NCBI GenBank assembly: GCA_026391805.1
Contig: JAPLDJ010000020.1
Coordinates: 124,001 to 188,000, forward strand
Direction of reading: 5' to 3'
DNA length: 64,000 nucleotides
Source: Bacteroidota bacterium
GTDB taxonomy: Bacteria; Bacteroidota; Bacteroidia; Bacteroidales; FEN-979
Positions 18,201 through 25,392 of this stretch are shown in pieces (the first letter of the stretch is position 1; each line of letters starts with the position of its first letter). The translations under genes and the position numbers were made by a program. Under the pieces are notes generated by a model, which saw only the letters and a list, made by a program, of their open reading frames with translations, had not been told where the DNA came from and searched no databases.

Positions 18201-19281
18201 GCACCTGGAAAAGCGGGGTGACGCCCGTATTTCGTTTTACCTTCAGCTCCTCAACAAGCCGTTCAAAAGCAACCTCCTGGTTCTCGTAGCCTGAGAGAAA
18301 CTTCTGTTTGACATGATCGACGGCTCCGGAGAATGACAAGGATTCGGGGAAGGTAAGCCTGACAGGCAGGGTATTGATGAGCACCCCCATGATGGATTCA
18401 AACGCCTCATCCCTTCGGTTGGCCACCGGAACGCCAATGACCAGGTCGTTCTGTGAAGCATAACGCGACAGAAGCACAGAATAGGCGGTCATCAACGGGA
18501 CGAACATGCTTGTGCCGTGAATTTTACTGATTGCATGAACCTTTTCGCGCAGTTCCTTGCCGAGGGTAAAATGATATTCCGCTCCACGATACGTCTGCAT
18601 TTTCGGACGATGCGAATCAGTGGGCAACTGCAGCAATTCGGGTGCGCCCTGCAACTCGTTTTTCCAGTATTCAAGCTGTTTTTTAAATCCTGAAGAGGTC
18701 AGCCACTCCTTTTCCCAGAGCGCATAATCAGTATAATGGACCGTCAGCTCGTTAAGTCCGTCAGGCTTCTTCTGGACAATGGAGGTATATACGGTCTGAA
18801 GTTCCTCCAGGAATATTGCTACAGAAGCGGCATCCGATACCAGGTGGTGAAAATTGGCCAGGAAATAGTATTCATTTTTGCCGAGAATGATCAGCTCGAA
18901 ATAAAACAGGGGGCCATCAAGGAAGTTGAATTTCCGGGTTGCATTTTCAATGGAATTCCTGGCGATGATGGCTTGTTGCACCTCTTCGGGTTCCGCCTCG
19001 ATGTTCACGATCCTGATGGGGGATGGCAATTCGCGGAGAACTTTCTGGGTCGGATGTCCGTTTCCGTTCGGGAAAATCGTCCGCAATGCCGGATGCCGGC
19101 GAACAAGATGATCAATGCTTTGCTGGAGAACAGGAATATCAAGGTTACCGGTGATCCGGAAATCAAGCGGAATATTGTATGATGTGATCTCCGAGTCCAG
19201 TTTTTCCATAAACCAGATCCGGGCCTGCGACGAGGATAGCGGATAAAGGCCATCGCTTTTTTTTGTTCGCGCTGTAATCAT
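15265..19281 (-). CDS. Nonribosomal peptide synthetase: C-A-PCP-TE
   Basis: 1338 residues, first NRPS in transcription order. The condensation domain has H145-H146-LVS-D150-A151, again lacking the motif glycine. The adenylation domain has ILFTSGSTGKPKG, FDVAEMEMYL, GYAPTETTIYS (Ala for the usual Gly of GPTE) and YRTGDLVHY. Pocket residues are approximately D-V-M-A-L-G-G-I-Y, different from the neighbouring modules. PCP Ser1013 (IGGHS) and thioesterase GFSLGG at Ser1143 sit at the same numbers as in the downstream NRPS. Its start overlaps the stop of the Wzy-like gene by 4 bp, tying peptide synthesis translationally to polysaccharide assembly. A different amino acid from the second module is likely, but not identifiable. 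Confidence 0.93.
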   Translation of the reverse strand: MITARTKKSDGLYPLSSSQARIWFMEKLDSEITSYNIPLDFRITGNLDIPVLQQSIDHLVRRHPALRTIFPNGNGHPTQKVLRELPSPIRIVNIEAEPEEVQQAIIARNSIENATRKFNFLDGPLFYFELIILGKNEYYFLANFHHLVSDAASVAIFLEELQTVYTSIVQKKPDGLNELTVHYTDYALWEKEWLTSSGFKKQLEYWKNELQGAPELLQLPTDSHRPKMQTYRGAEYHFTLGKELREKVHAISKIHGTSMFVPLMTAYSVLLSRYASQNDLVIGVPVANRRDEAFESIMGVLINTLPVRLTFPESLSFSGAVDHVKQKFLSGYENQEVAFERLVEELKVKRNTGVTPLFQVLFNYLTGFYKEFEMSGARFRMVHAERRSSTVDLTLTISDQKTELDCILEYNTDLFREETMSRLAGHFRTILESATANEHQDIREIPLLTSEEKQLMLGSWNDTGLSYPANKCTHHLFEEQVVRTPDAVALADDHSQFTYAELNARANRLAHYLAAQGACEDTFVAVYLDRSADFITGLLAIAKTGSTYLPLDPIFPKARIGLILDEAKPVILLTQRALADDLPPCQAKTVLIDEPSLFDGEPETNLAFGNPQKAAYILFTSGSTGKPKGVLVKHHSTVNIVRAISRKMEVTEQDVLLSATTFTFDVAEMEMYLPLFNGGKLVMASQATVSNVEFLKQQLQSSGATLFLATPVTFKMLMMSSWEGKPDLKVLSGGEGLPKELAREMLSRCKMVFNGYAPTETTIYSLLKKVNPEDLEGEGYVSLGKPLDNNILYVLNSNKVPVPAGIPGELYIGGAGVSAGYLNLPEHTAERFVRDPLGMDPEAMFYRTGDLVHYTATGDVIFLNRIDFQVKIRGFRIELGEIESMLTQYPGIRENVVVVRTDASGEKMLVAYLIMDDGITLDPAALHQYLKNKLPDYMVPSAFVTMDRFPLTSTLKVDRKALPEPGSVVSASSRKYTEPTTETEKKMAEIWSSLLHIKKIGIHDDFFEIGGHSMIAVSLVVSIEKKLGIRIPLASFFSRSTIFHLSELVDQGADSLQWRSLVPIRPAGIKKPLFLIHGMGLNVLLYTTLVNYLDREQPVYGLQAKGLNGKDEPLDSIEAIATYYISEIITVDPEGPYAMAGFSLGGRIAYEMARQLNAMGKQVRFLGLFDATADGSLAYLPFFERNNRKMIHIARYISWNLSSFFQAKDTGKLTILRRRWKGLKKKIRGLDFDIKNADTISYGKRKELPKYLRKVHHANSHADRNYIIRTYPGTVHLFKASRQTFYIPEPITYGWDKVALGGVVVHEVPGEHSNTFAPPNDKIFANLLQASLNEIENL

Positions 19282-20777
19282 CTTTTGTTCTTTTTAGATG
19301 TTGTTTCTTCGGATACCGGTTCGGGTATATCAAATTGTTTGGCATTCAGCATCAGCGCCATTGAAAAATAGATCAGGATGCTGGTCGGCATGGTCCCGAG
19401 GACCGCATTACCGTAGGAAGCCACAATGACGCCCATCATGCCCGACGCCAGGGCGGCCATCTTGATCTTTAGTTCCGGATCCCGGATTCTGAACATGATG
19501 ATCCGGGCTGCTTTGATGATGATGTAGAAAAGGATGAACAGGTGCAGGATGAGCCCGACGATGCCCTGCTCTGCCCATATCAGCACGTACCAGCTGTCGG
19601 TGGCAATGTTCGACAGAAAGCTGTTCGGTGTGTATGCTTTTGCTTTGACCCCTGCATGCCCGATACCACCGCCGAAAGGCCGGGAGGCAAGGTAGGTTTT
19701 CAGTTTCTTCTGGTTTTCAAACCTTACCTGGAGGGAAGGGTCATTGGGATCGAAAGAGGAACGCATCCTGCGGATAAACTGGTTATCCTGGCCGATGTAG
19801 GTGAATTTGAAAAATGCGATTACCATGATCAGCAGCACGACCCCGGATATCATCACATATACATTCTTCCGCAGAACAAAATAGAGGAAGAAGCCGGCAA
19901 GGGGAATACTGATCGCCCCGCGGGTCCCTGAGAGGAACATGCCGAGGAATCCAAGACCAGCCACGGTGAGGAAAAACAGCCTGAGGCGGGTGTTCTTCCC
20001 GGCGAATGCAACGATGGTGGCAACAACGGCCGAATAGGCCTGATTTGCCCCGAATTGCCCGGCATCACTCATAAATGAAAATGCCCGGAGGTTCCCGAAG
20101 ATAATATGGGTCAGCCCGGCATCCGTTTCCAGCCATTTCTGCTCGAACGGATCAGGGCCAAGGGTCACCTGAATGATCCCCTTAAGACTTGCAAGAATGG
20201 AGAACACCCCCCAGATGATCAGGAAATTATCCAGCTTTTTCTTGTCATTAAAAAACAACAGTACCAGGGGTATGATCATTAACATGTATACCGAGATTCC
20301 CCTGACCCCCGCAAACCAGGCTGCACGGCTCTGCACTTCAGGATTGAAGAATTGCAGCAGGGAATACCCGAACCAGATGAAAGCGAGAAGCGTTACATCC
20401 TTTTTTGCCGGCTTCCAGTCCACCTTATCATAAAACCGGTTCAGCAGCAATGCAATGTAGGTCAGAAGGAGTACACTGTCCAGAACCAGCCCGATCTGGA
20501 TGCCATCAGGAATGTAACGGCCGCTCCCAAGGAGGACAAACCCCAGGACCAGGACGGTATAAAGACCCGTGATCGGGCGGATATAAAGGTTATACAAGAA
20601 GATGATCAGAAGGGGGGTAACAAGCAACACAACCCCTGCAACCATCCCCAGCCGGGAAATCGCCAGGATCCCGCCGGCCGTGATCAGGAACAGGATCACA
20701 AGGTACCTGGGCGACGCCAGACGGTCGGAACCGGTGGATGCTTTAAATGGATCGGTAGTGTGATGCATGAATCCCAT
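19278..20777 (-). CDS. O-antigen ligase/polymerase family membrane protein (Wzy-like)
   Basis: 499 residues with about ten or more hydrophobic segments, starting near residue 25 (YLVILFLITAGGILAI). A long periplasmic-type loop at ~320-400 contains RPFGGGIGHAG, as in the O-antigen ligase/Wzy/RfaL superfamily, where Arg and Gly-rich loop residues matter for catalysis. In a Wzx/Wzy locus this protein would polymerise lipid-linked repeat units in the periplasm. The gene is 5 bp from the flippase stop and overlaps the first NRPS by 4 bp. It could be a ligase instead, but the only flippase and co-polymerase are beside it, so polymerase is the better reading. Confidence 0.85.
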   Translation of the reverse strand: MGFMHHTTDPFKASTGSDRLASPRYLVILFLITAGGILAISRLGMVAGVVLLVTPLLIIFLYNLYIRPITGLYTVLVLGFVLLGSGRYIPDGIQIGLVLDSVLLLTYIALLLNRFYDKVDWKPAKKDVTLLAFIWFGYSLLQFFNPEVQSRAAWFAGVRGISVYMLMIIPLVLLFFNDKKKLDNFLIIWGVFSILASLKGIIQVTLGPDPFEQKWLETDAGLTHIIFGNLRAFSFMSDAGQFGANQAYSAVVATIVAFAGKNTRLRLFFLTVAGLGFLGMFLSGTRGAISIPLAGFFLYFVLRKNVYVMISGVVLLIMVIAFFKFTYIGQDNQFIRRMRSSFDPNDPSLQVRFENQKKLKTYLASRPFGGGIGHAGVKAKAYTPNSFLSNIATDSWYVLIWAEQGIVGLILHLFILFYIIIKAARIIMFRIRDPELKIKMAALASGMMGVIVASYGNAVLGTMPTSILIYFSMALMLNAKQFDIPEPVSEETTSKKNKR

Positions 20778-20782
20778 TGATC

Positions 20783-22150
20783 TCAGTCAATTAATTGTTG
20801 TGCCGGCTTCCGGAATTTGTAAATCATTTGCCGGTAGAACTCTATTCCGGAACTGAAAATTTTCCTCTGCTTAAGTCCCAGGTCGCGGTTCAGGAAATAA
20901 AATCCGATCCAGATCCCTAACGCCGTAAACACGATAGAAGCAATTGCCACGGCTGCAAGAGATTTAAAGAGGAATACAGCCACCAGGTCTCCGATAACAT
21001 TGGCAATGACCATGTAAACTACTTTCTGAAAATTACGGCCGGGTTGGTTTATGCTGTCCAGCCCGATGCCCGTCATCCGTTCGATCGGCAAAAGCAGACC
21101 GTAGAGAGCGAAGATCCTTACCAGCAGGGTTGCATTTGCACCCGTTACAGGATCAGTGCCGAGGTACTTTACTCCGCCAAGTGTCAGAACCAGGAAATCG
21201 GCGAAAAAGAAAATGCCAAGACTCATCACGGCAAATAACAGCGTCATCGCCCCTGCGTAGGTGTAAAACAGGCTTTTAACCTCCTGCTTCATTCCAAGCA
21301 TGCTTGCTTTCGACATCCGAGGAAACGCAGTTGCCACAAAGCTGCGCAGCGGGATCTGCTGCAGTTCGGTTATTTTCATCGGAATGCTGTACAGGGCAAC
21401 TGCAGCTGTTCCCAGTGGGCTTAAGCTGATGATCAGCGTATCGGCGCTGCGCAGCAGATTAGTTCCGATAAGGGTCAGCGTAGTGTACTTGCCAAAATCA
21501 AGAATTGTCCTGTTGGTTCTCCGGGTGGCCTTAAACAGGTTTCGTGAACCGTCAACCCCAAGTGCCATGCAGACAACTGAAAAAACAAAGGATATAGCGA
21601 TCTGCGCCAGTACGATCTGTGTCAGGGTAAGGTGTAAAAAAAGGAAATTGGCCAGGATCACACTGAAAAAGGCCAACCCGAACAAACCGTTCACGAGCAA
21701 TATTCTGTCGAACCGCTGGTCAGCCTGCATGATGACCGTTGCAGTGAAAAAGGGGATATTGACAAAGGAAACAATGGGATACCATGTGAAGAACAGGCCA
21801 TATCCTGCAGAGGCAATGGCCTGGGGGAACAATAACCGGCAACCGGTCATGATAATCGCTATTCCCGCTGTTGCGATGATCACCAGGAGAATAAACGAGC
21901 CGATAAACCGGGGGCGCTCTTCAGCATCAGCCCCCGACAGGTAACGCACAATGGCAGTGTTCACAATCCCGAAACGAAACATGTCAACCAGGGCAGAACC
22001 GGCAATATAAAGCACCCACTCCCCGAAAACATCCATGGGAAATCTCCGGGCAAGCAGGGCAAAACCTGCAAATCCGAAAAACGACATAACCACATTCCCG
22101 GCGAGGGAGAGGAAATTTGCTTCTCTTGTCAGTTTGCCAAATGCAGTCAT
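20783..22150 (-). CDS. Polysaccharide repeat-unit flippase (Wzx-like, MOP superfamily)
   Basis: 455 residues with roughly 12-14 hydrophobic helices spread over the whole length, opening with the family-typical FLSLAGNVVMSFFGFAGFALLARRF and a GxxxxFR-like stretch. Wzx proteins of the MATE/MOP superfamily move undecaprenyl-pyrophosphate-linked repeat units from the cytoplasmic to the periplasmic leaflet. The start overlaps the end of the Wzc-like gene by 4 bp (ATGA) and the stop is 5 bp from the Wzy-like gene, so the assembly genes are translationally coupled. Substrate range cannot be judged. Confidence 0.88.
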   Translation of the reverse strand: MTAFGKLTREANFLSLAGNVVMSFFGFAGFALLARRFPMDVFGEWVLYIAGSALVDMFRFGIVNTAIVRYLSGADAEERPRFIGSFILLVIIATAGIAIIMTGCRLLFPQAIASAGYGLFFTWYPIVSFVNIPFFTATVIMQADQRFDRILLVNGLFGLAFFSVILANFLFLHLTLTQIVLAQIAISFVFSVVCMALGVDGSRNLFKATRRTNRTILDFGKYTTLTLIGTNLLRSADTLIISLSPLGTAAVALYSIPMKITELQQIPLRSFVATAFPRMSKASMLGMKQEVKSLFYTYAGAMTLLFAVMSLGIFFFADFLVLTLGGVKYLGTDPVTGANATLLVRIFALYGLLLPIERMTGIGLDSINQPGRNFQKVVYMVIANVIGDLVAVFLFKSLAAVAIASIVFTALGIWIGFYFLNRDLGLKQRKIFSSGIEFYRQMIYKFRKPAQQLID

Positions 22151-24609
22151 ACCTTTTCAGTTTTCCTCATTTTCCTGCGGATCTTTTTCTCTTTCTTTGG
22201 CAGTTCGCCGATAAAGGATTTTACAACCTGGCGCTCAACGCCGTTCAGGATGAAAAGAGGATCATGCGGCGAAAGTTTCATGAATGTGTTCAGAACACCC
22301 TGGTCGGCTTCCGACCACGAACGGTTGGCCCGGCATACCATGATCGCAACATCCGATGAGGCAACCAATTCTGCCGGATAGGAATGATAGAGCAGGGGTG
22401 GGAGTTCAATCAGGACATAATCAGGAGCGAGGCTCTCTTTAAAAGGATTCCCGTTCAACAGGTCCAGGTAACTGTTTACTGAATAATAACTTTGATCCAC
22501 CCTGTAGATAAGGTGTTCTTCCGAGGTTTCGCCCGCATCCCGAATGCCGAGGCTGAGGCCGTCCTGATCGGGGTCTGAAGAAAGATCTTCTTCCACGAGC
22601 GCAATGGCCATGTCGTCGGGATTTGCATCCAGCTGGTCCTGCTGCTTGTGTTTTGACCGTACCGCTTTCTGATCCAGACGCCGGATCTCTGATTCCAGCA
22701 GGGAGTCACCGGAGAAGTTGAACGCCAGCACTTTCTTTCCCTGTTGTTTCAGTTTGTAAGTAACGTTATCCATTAACACGGTCTTTCCTTCATTGCTCAG
22801 CGTGCTGAAAAGCAGGATTGTCCGCGGACCTGAATGAATGGGCTTCCCTGAAGGGTGCAGTTCAACCTGCTGGATGATCATTTCCACCAGCCGGCTGGTC
22901 ACCAGGCGCATCAGTCCGCCCCGGTTCTTCCCGCTTATTCTAGGGAAAACACCCGCAGGATTCAGGTTCAGTATTTTGGAGGCTTTCTGCGGGTTACGCA
23001 ATGTTTCATCAAAATACTCCATGATCAGAATGGCCGAAATAACCAGGATCAATCCGAACAATATTGCCGCAGCAATCAGCATCAGCCGTTTTGATTTATT
23101 CGGTTGTTTGGGAAAATAGGGCGAATCTACCGCTTTGATATTGGACGAAAGGGCGACATCCTGCACCTTTAGCTTCGCCAGGTTGAGCCCCCTCAGCGTT
23201 TCCATGTATTCCTGCTCGGCAATGGTGATCTCCCGTTCGATCCGCTTCAGGTCAACCCCGGCGGGCTCGTAAGATTTGTATTCCTGCTGCGATTCCCGCA
23301 TACGGTTTTGAAGCATGGCAATGGAAGCCTTTGTTTCCTGCAGCTCTTTTACATTGGTAAGATAGGTCTCAAGCAATGTTCCGCCTGTCATTCCCTGCAC
23401 CGAAGAGCTGTTATTGTAGAGTTCGGAAATGGCATCACCAATCTCTTCGTTGAGTTTTTTAGCCTGGTCCTTGAGGCTTTCAAGATCCTGGTTTCCGGTT
23501 GTGCCACCAGTCCCCATGCTTTTGGCAGTCGCAATCCGGGCATTGATATCGGCCAGCTGGTTGCGTTTCTCGATGAGATTGGTGCTGGTCAGCTGGGATT
23601 TCTGCTGGCTGTTCATCTTCTCCTGTAATTGGCCTACGGTGGATTCGAGTCCGATCAGCTTGATTCGTTTGTTCTGGAGTTCTCCCGCCAGGCTTGCACT
23701 CATGCCCGCTGCCGACCTGCTCTGATCAGCATAATTGATGATGTTGTGTTCCTGGTTGAACTGCTGAAGATGTGCTTCTGCCTGGGCAAGGCGTTCGTAG
23801 GTCTGGCGGGTTTTGAATTCAAAATACTTGACCACGGCATCAGTCCGTGTCTCCTTGGTCGCCCTGTAATTTTTCATGCAGGACTCTGTAAGCAGGGCAA
23901 GGGTTTGCTGGCAGATCCCCGGATCATCGGATGTGTAACGTAATTCGATGAGATCGCTGGCCCCGATGCGGTGAACATCCACAGCGGAGATAGCCGAAAT
24001 GGAATAATGCGGATCACTGCCGCTAATGAGCCGGTAAATGAAATTCGTGTCGTTCTTTGCAAGGTAATTTTTGAGGTTGATGACGGTCTGTTCATAAGCC
24101 TTGCTGTTAAGATAGGGCGGCTGCAGGTTCAGGGAGTTAATGTCGTTGAACTGGTTGAACGAAAAAACGGTATCTGCCCAGGCAGAATCGGCCCTGAAGG
24201 CAGCAGCAGACGGTCCATCAGATTTCGGGATGGTTCTGACCGCCAGCCGGCGGACCTCTGCCGGGAGGCTGAGGTTTAATTTCATTAACGACTTCTCCGA
24301 GATGTACCTTGGATCTGCGCGCTTCATCATAAGGTGCTGGGCAAGCAAACGGATCGACACTTCCTGGGAAGTTTCCCGCGACTGGATGATGTTGATCAGG
24401 TTATCGAACGCTGCGTTGGAGGTAAACAGGTTGAACGACTGGTCAATCTGGACGTTCGTACCGGAAGTCATTCCGGTATACAGCGTTGTTTTCGACTGGT
24501 AAACATTCGTTGTCAGAAAGGCGACAGCTGTTCCAAGCAAAGCAGGGATCAATATAAGAAGGATGATGTGCTTCTTTACAAGCCGGATGATGTCATGTGG
24601 TTTTATCAT
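22147..24609 (-). CDS. Polysaccharide co-polymerase, Wzc/GumC-like, with degenerate BY-kinase domain
   Basis: 820 residues. A Wzz domain with a membrane helix at ~16-35 is followed by a long coiled-coil region (~270-480), a second helix at ~508-530, and a cytoplasmic P-loop domain (~590-800). The P-loop is STLSNEGKT with Lys609, as in BY-kinases. The Walker A' position reads FNFSGDS without the usual Asp, the Walker B region reads VLIELPP with Glu for Asp, and the basic C-terminus (KKIRRKMRK) has no tyrosine cluster. So it probably sets chain length and bridges to the export pore, but may bind nucleotide without autophosphorylating. It overlaps the TolC-like and flippase genes by 4 bp each. 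Confidence 0.88.
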   Translation of the reverse strand: MIKPHDIIRLVKKHIILLILIPALLGTAVAFLTTNVYQSKTTLYTGMTSGTNVQIDQSFNLFTSNAAFDNLINIIQSRETSQEVSIRLLAQHLMMKRADPRYISEKSLMKLNLSLPAEVRRLAVRTIPKSDGPSAAAFRADSAWADTVFSFNQFNDINSLNLQPPYLNSKAYEQTVINLKNYLAKNDTNFIYRLISGSDPHYSISAISAVDVHRIGASDLIELRYTSDDPGICQQTLALLTESCMKNYRATKETRTDAVVKYFEFKTRQTYERLAQAEAHLQQFNQEHNIINYADQSRSAAGMSASLAGELQNKRIKLIGLESTVGQLQEKMNSQQKSQLTSTNLIEKRNQLADINARIATAKSMGTGGTTGNQDLESLKDQAKKLNEEIGDAISELYNNSSSVQGMTGGTLLETYLTNVKELQETKASIAMLQNRMRESQQEYKSYEPAGVDLKRIEREITIAEQEYMETLRGLNLAKLKVQDVALSSNIKAVDSPYFPKQPNKSKRLMLIAAAILFGLILVISAILIMEYFDETLRNPQKASKILNLNPAGVFPRISGKNRGGLMRLVTSRLVEMIIQQVELHPSGKPIHSGPRTILLFSTLSNEGKTVLMDNVTYKLKQQGKKVLAFNFSGDSLLESEIRRLDQKAVRSKHKQQDQLDANPDDMAIALVEEDLSSDPDQDGLSLGIRDAGETSEEHLIYRVDQSYYSVNSYLDLLNGNPFKESLAPDYVLIELPPLLYHSYPAELVASSDVAIMVCRANRSWSEADQGVLNTFMKLSPHDPLFILNGVERQVVKSFIGELPKKEKKIRRKMRKTEKV

Positions 24610-25370
24610 TGTTTATGGATTTCATTGTAAATGTTGAATTTCATGCCGGTCAGCTCTTCCAGCATCATATAGGAAGTGAGAAACTCCGTTTTTGCCATTT
24701 CAAAGTCGGATTCAGTTCGGGTCGCGATCTCCGTTACCTGTGAATAGTTGTCAATGGAAACAGTGCCGTTCAGGAATCCCTTCTCCGCCATCTGCATGTT
24801 GATCCTCGATGTTTCGAGGTATCGTGATTTGATTTGCAGAAGACGTTGCTTCAGGATAAGGTCGTTGTATAAATGGATCACCTGGTCCCGGATTTTCCGG
24901 TTTTCCGTCTCAACCAGCGTTTTCGCCTGTTCTATCACCTCATGTCCCATCTTGACCTGGTTGCTGCGGTTAAAAATCTGATCAAAGGGGATGCGGAGAT
25001 AAGCTCCGACACCATATTGAGACAAACTCGAATTTAAAGTATACGTCGGGGGCGTATTTCCGCCTGCAGTGGAATTATAGAGATAATCAAAGGTGCCATA
25101 TCCGTAGTTGGCCTGTACTCCGAAATTGTTGGTCCATTGGGACTTTATGGTATGCAGGTTCCTCTTGTCAATGCTTACCTGCAGGTTGCCGAATTGCATT
25201 TCAGGACTATTGGCCACCGCCGAATCGATCAGTTTGGATAAACCCGGAAGCTTTTCACTTATGTCGTCTTTGAACATGTCAAAAGAAGAACTGGATTGTG
25301 CTCTTCCCATGGAGACAAATGCTCCGGGAAACAGCAGTGCAATAAAAAAGGTCAAAGCGTATTTTTTCAT
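24606..25370 (-). CDS. Short TolC-family outer-membrane protein
   Basis: 254 residues from the ATG at 25370, which gives MKKYALTFFIALLFPGAF and a signal peptide ending GRAQ; an ATG at 25379 adds only MIK. The sequence has helical heptads around a central strand pair (NFGVQANYGYGTF, YGVGAYLRIPF), as in outer-membrane efflux proteins (OEP, PF02321). Only one of the two OEP repeats is present, so it is about half the size of TolC. In the operon it would form or help form the outer-membrane exit for the polymer, in place of a Wza lipoprotein, which is absent. It overlaps the Wzc-like gene by 4 bp. The truncated architecture is real in frame, with no stop or frameshift seen. Confidence 0.8.
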   Translation of the reverse strand: MKKYALTFFIALLFPGAFVSMGRAQSSSSFDMFKDDISEKLPGLSKLIDSAVANSPEMQFGNLQVSIDKRNLHTIKSQWTNNFGVQANYGYGTFDYLYNSTAGGNTPPTYTLNSSLSQYGVGAYLRIPFDQIFNRSNQVKMGHEVIEQAKTLVETENRKIRDQVIHLYNDLILKQRLLQIKSRYLETSRINMQMAEKGFLNGTVSIDNYSQVTEIATRTESDFEMAKTEFLTSYMMLEELTGMKFNIYNEIHKQ

Positions 25371-25392
25371 TTTTATCATTAGATGATGATTG

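Noticed and set aside
8652-19281. Assigning amino acid substrates to the three A domains
   Set aside because: Pocket residues read by manual alignment match no code I can name with confidence; a wrong call would mislead.
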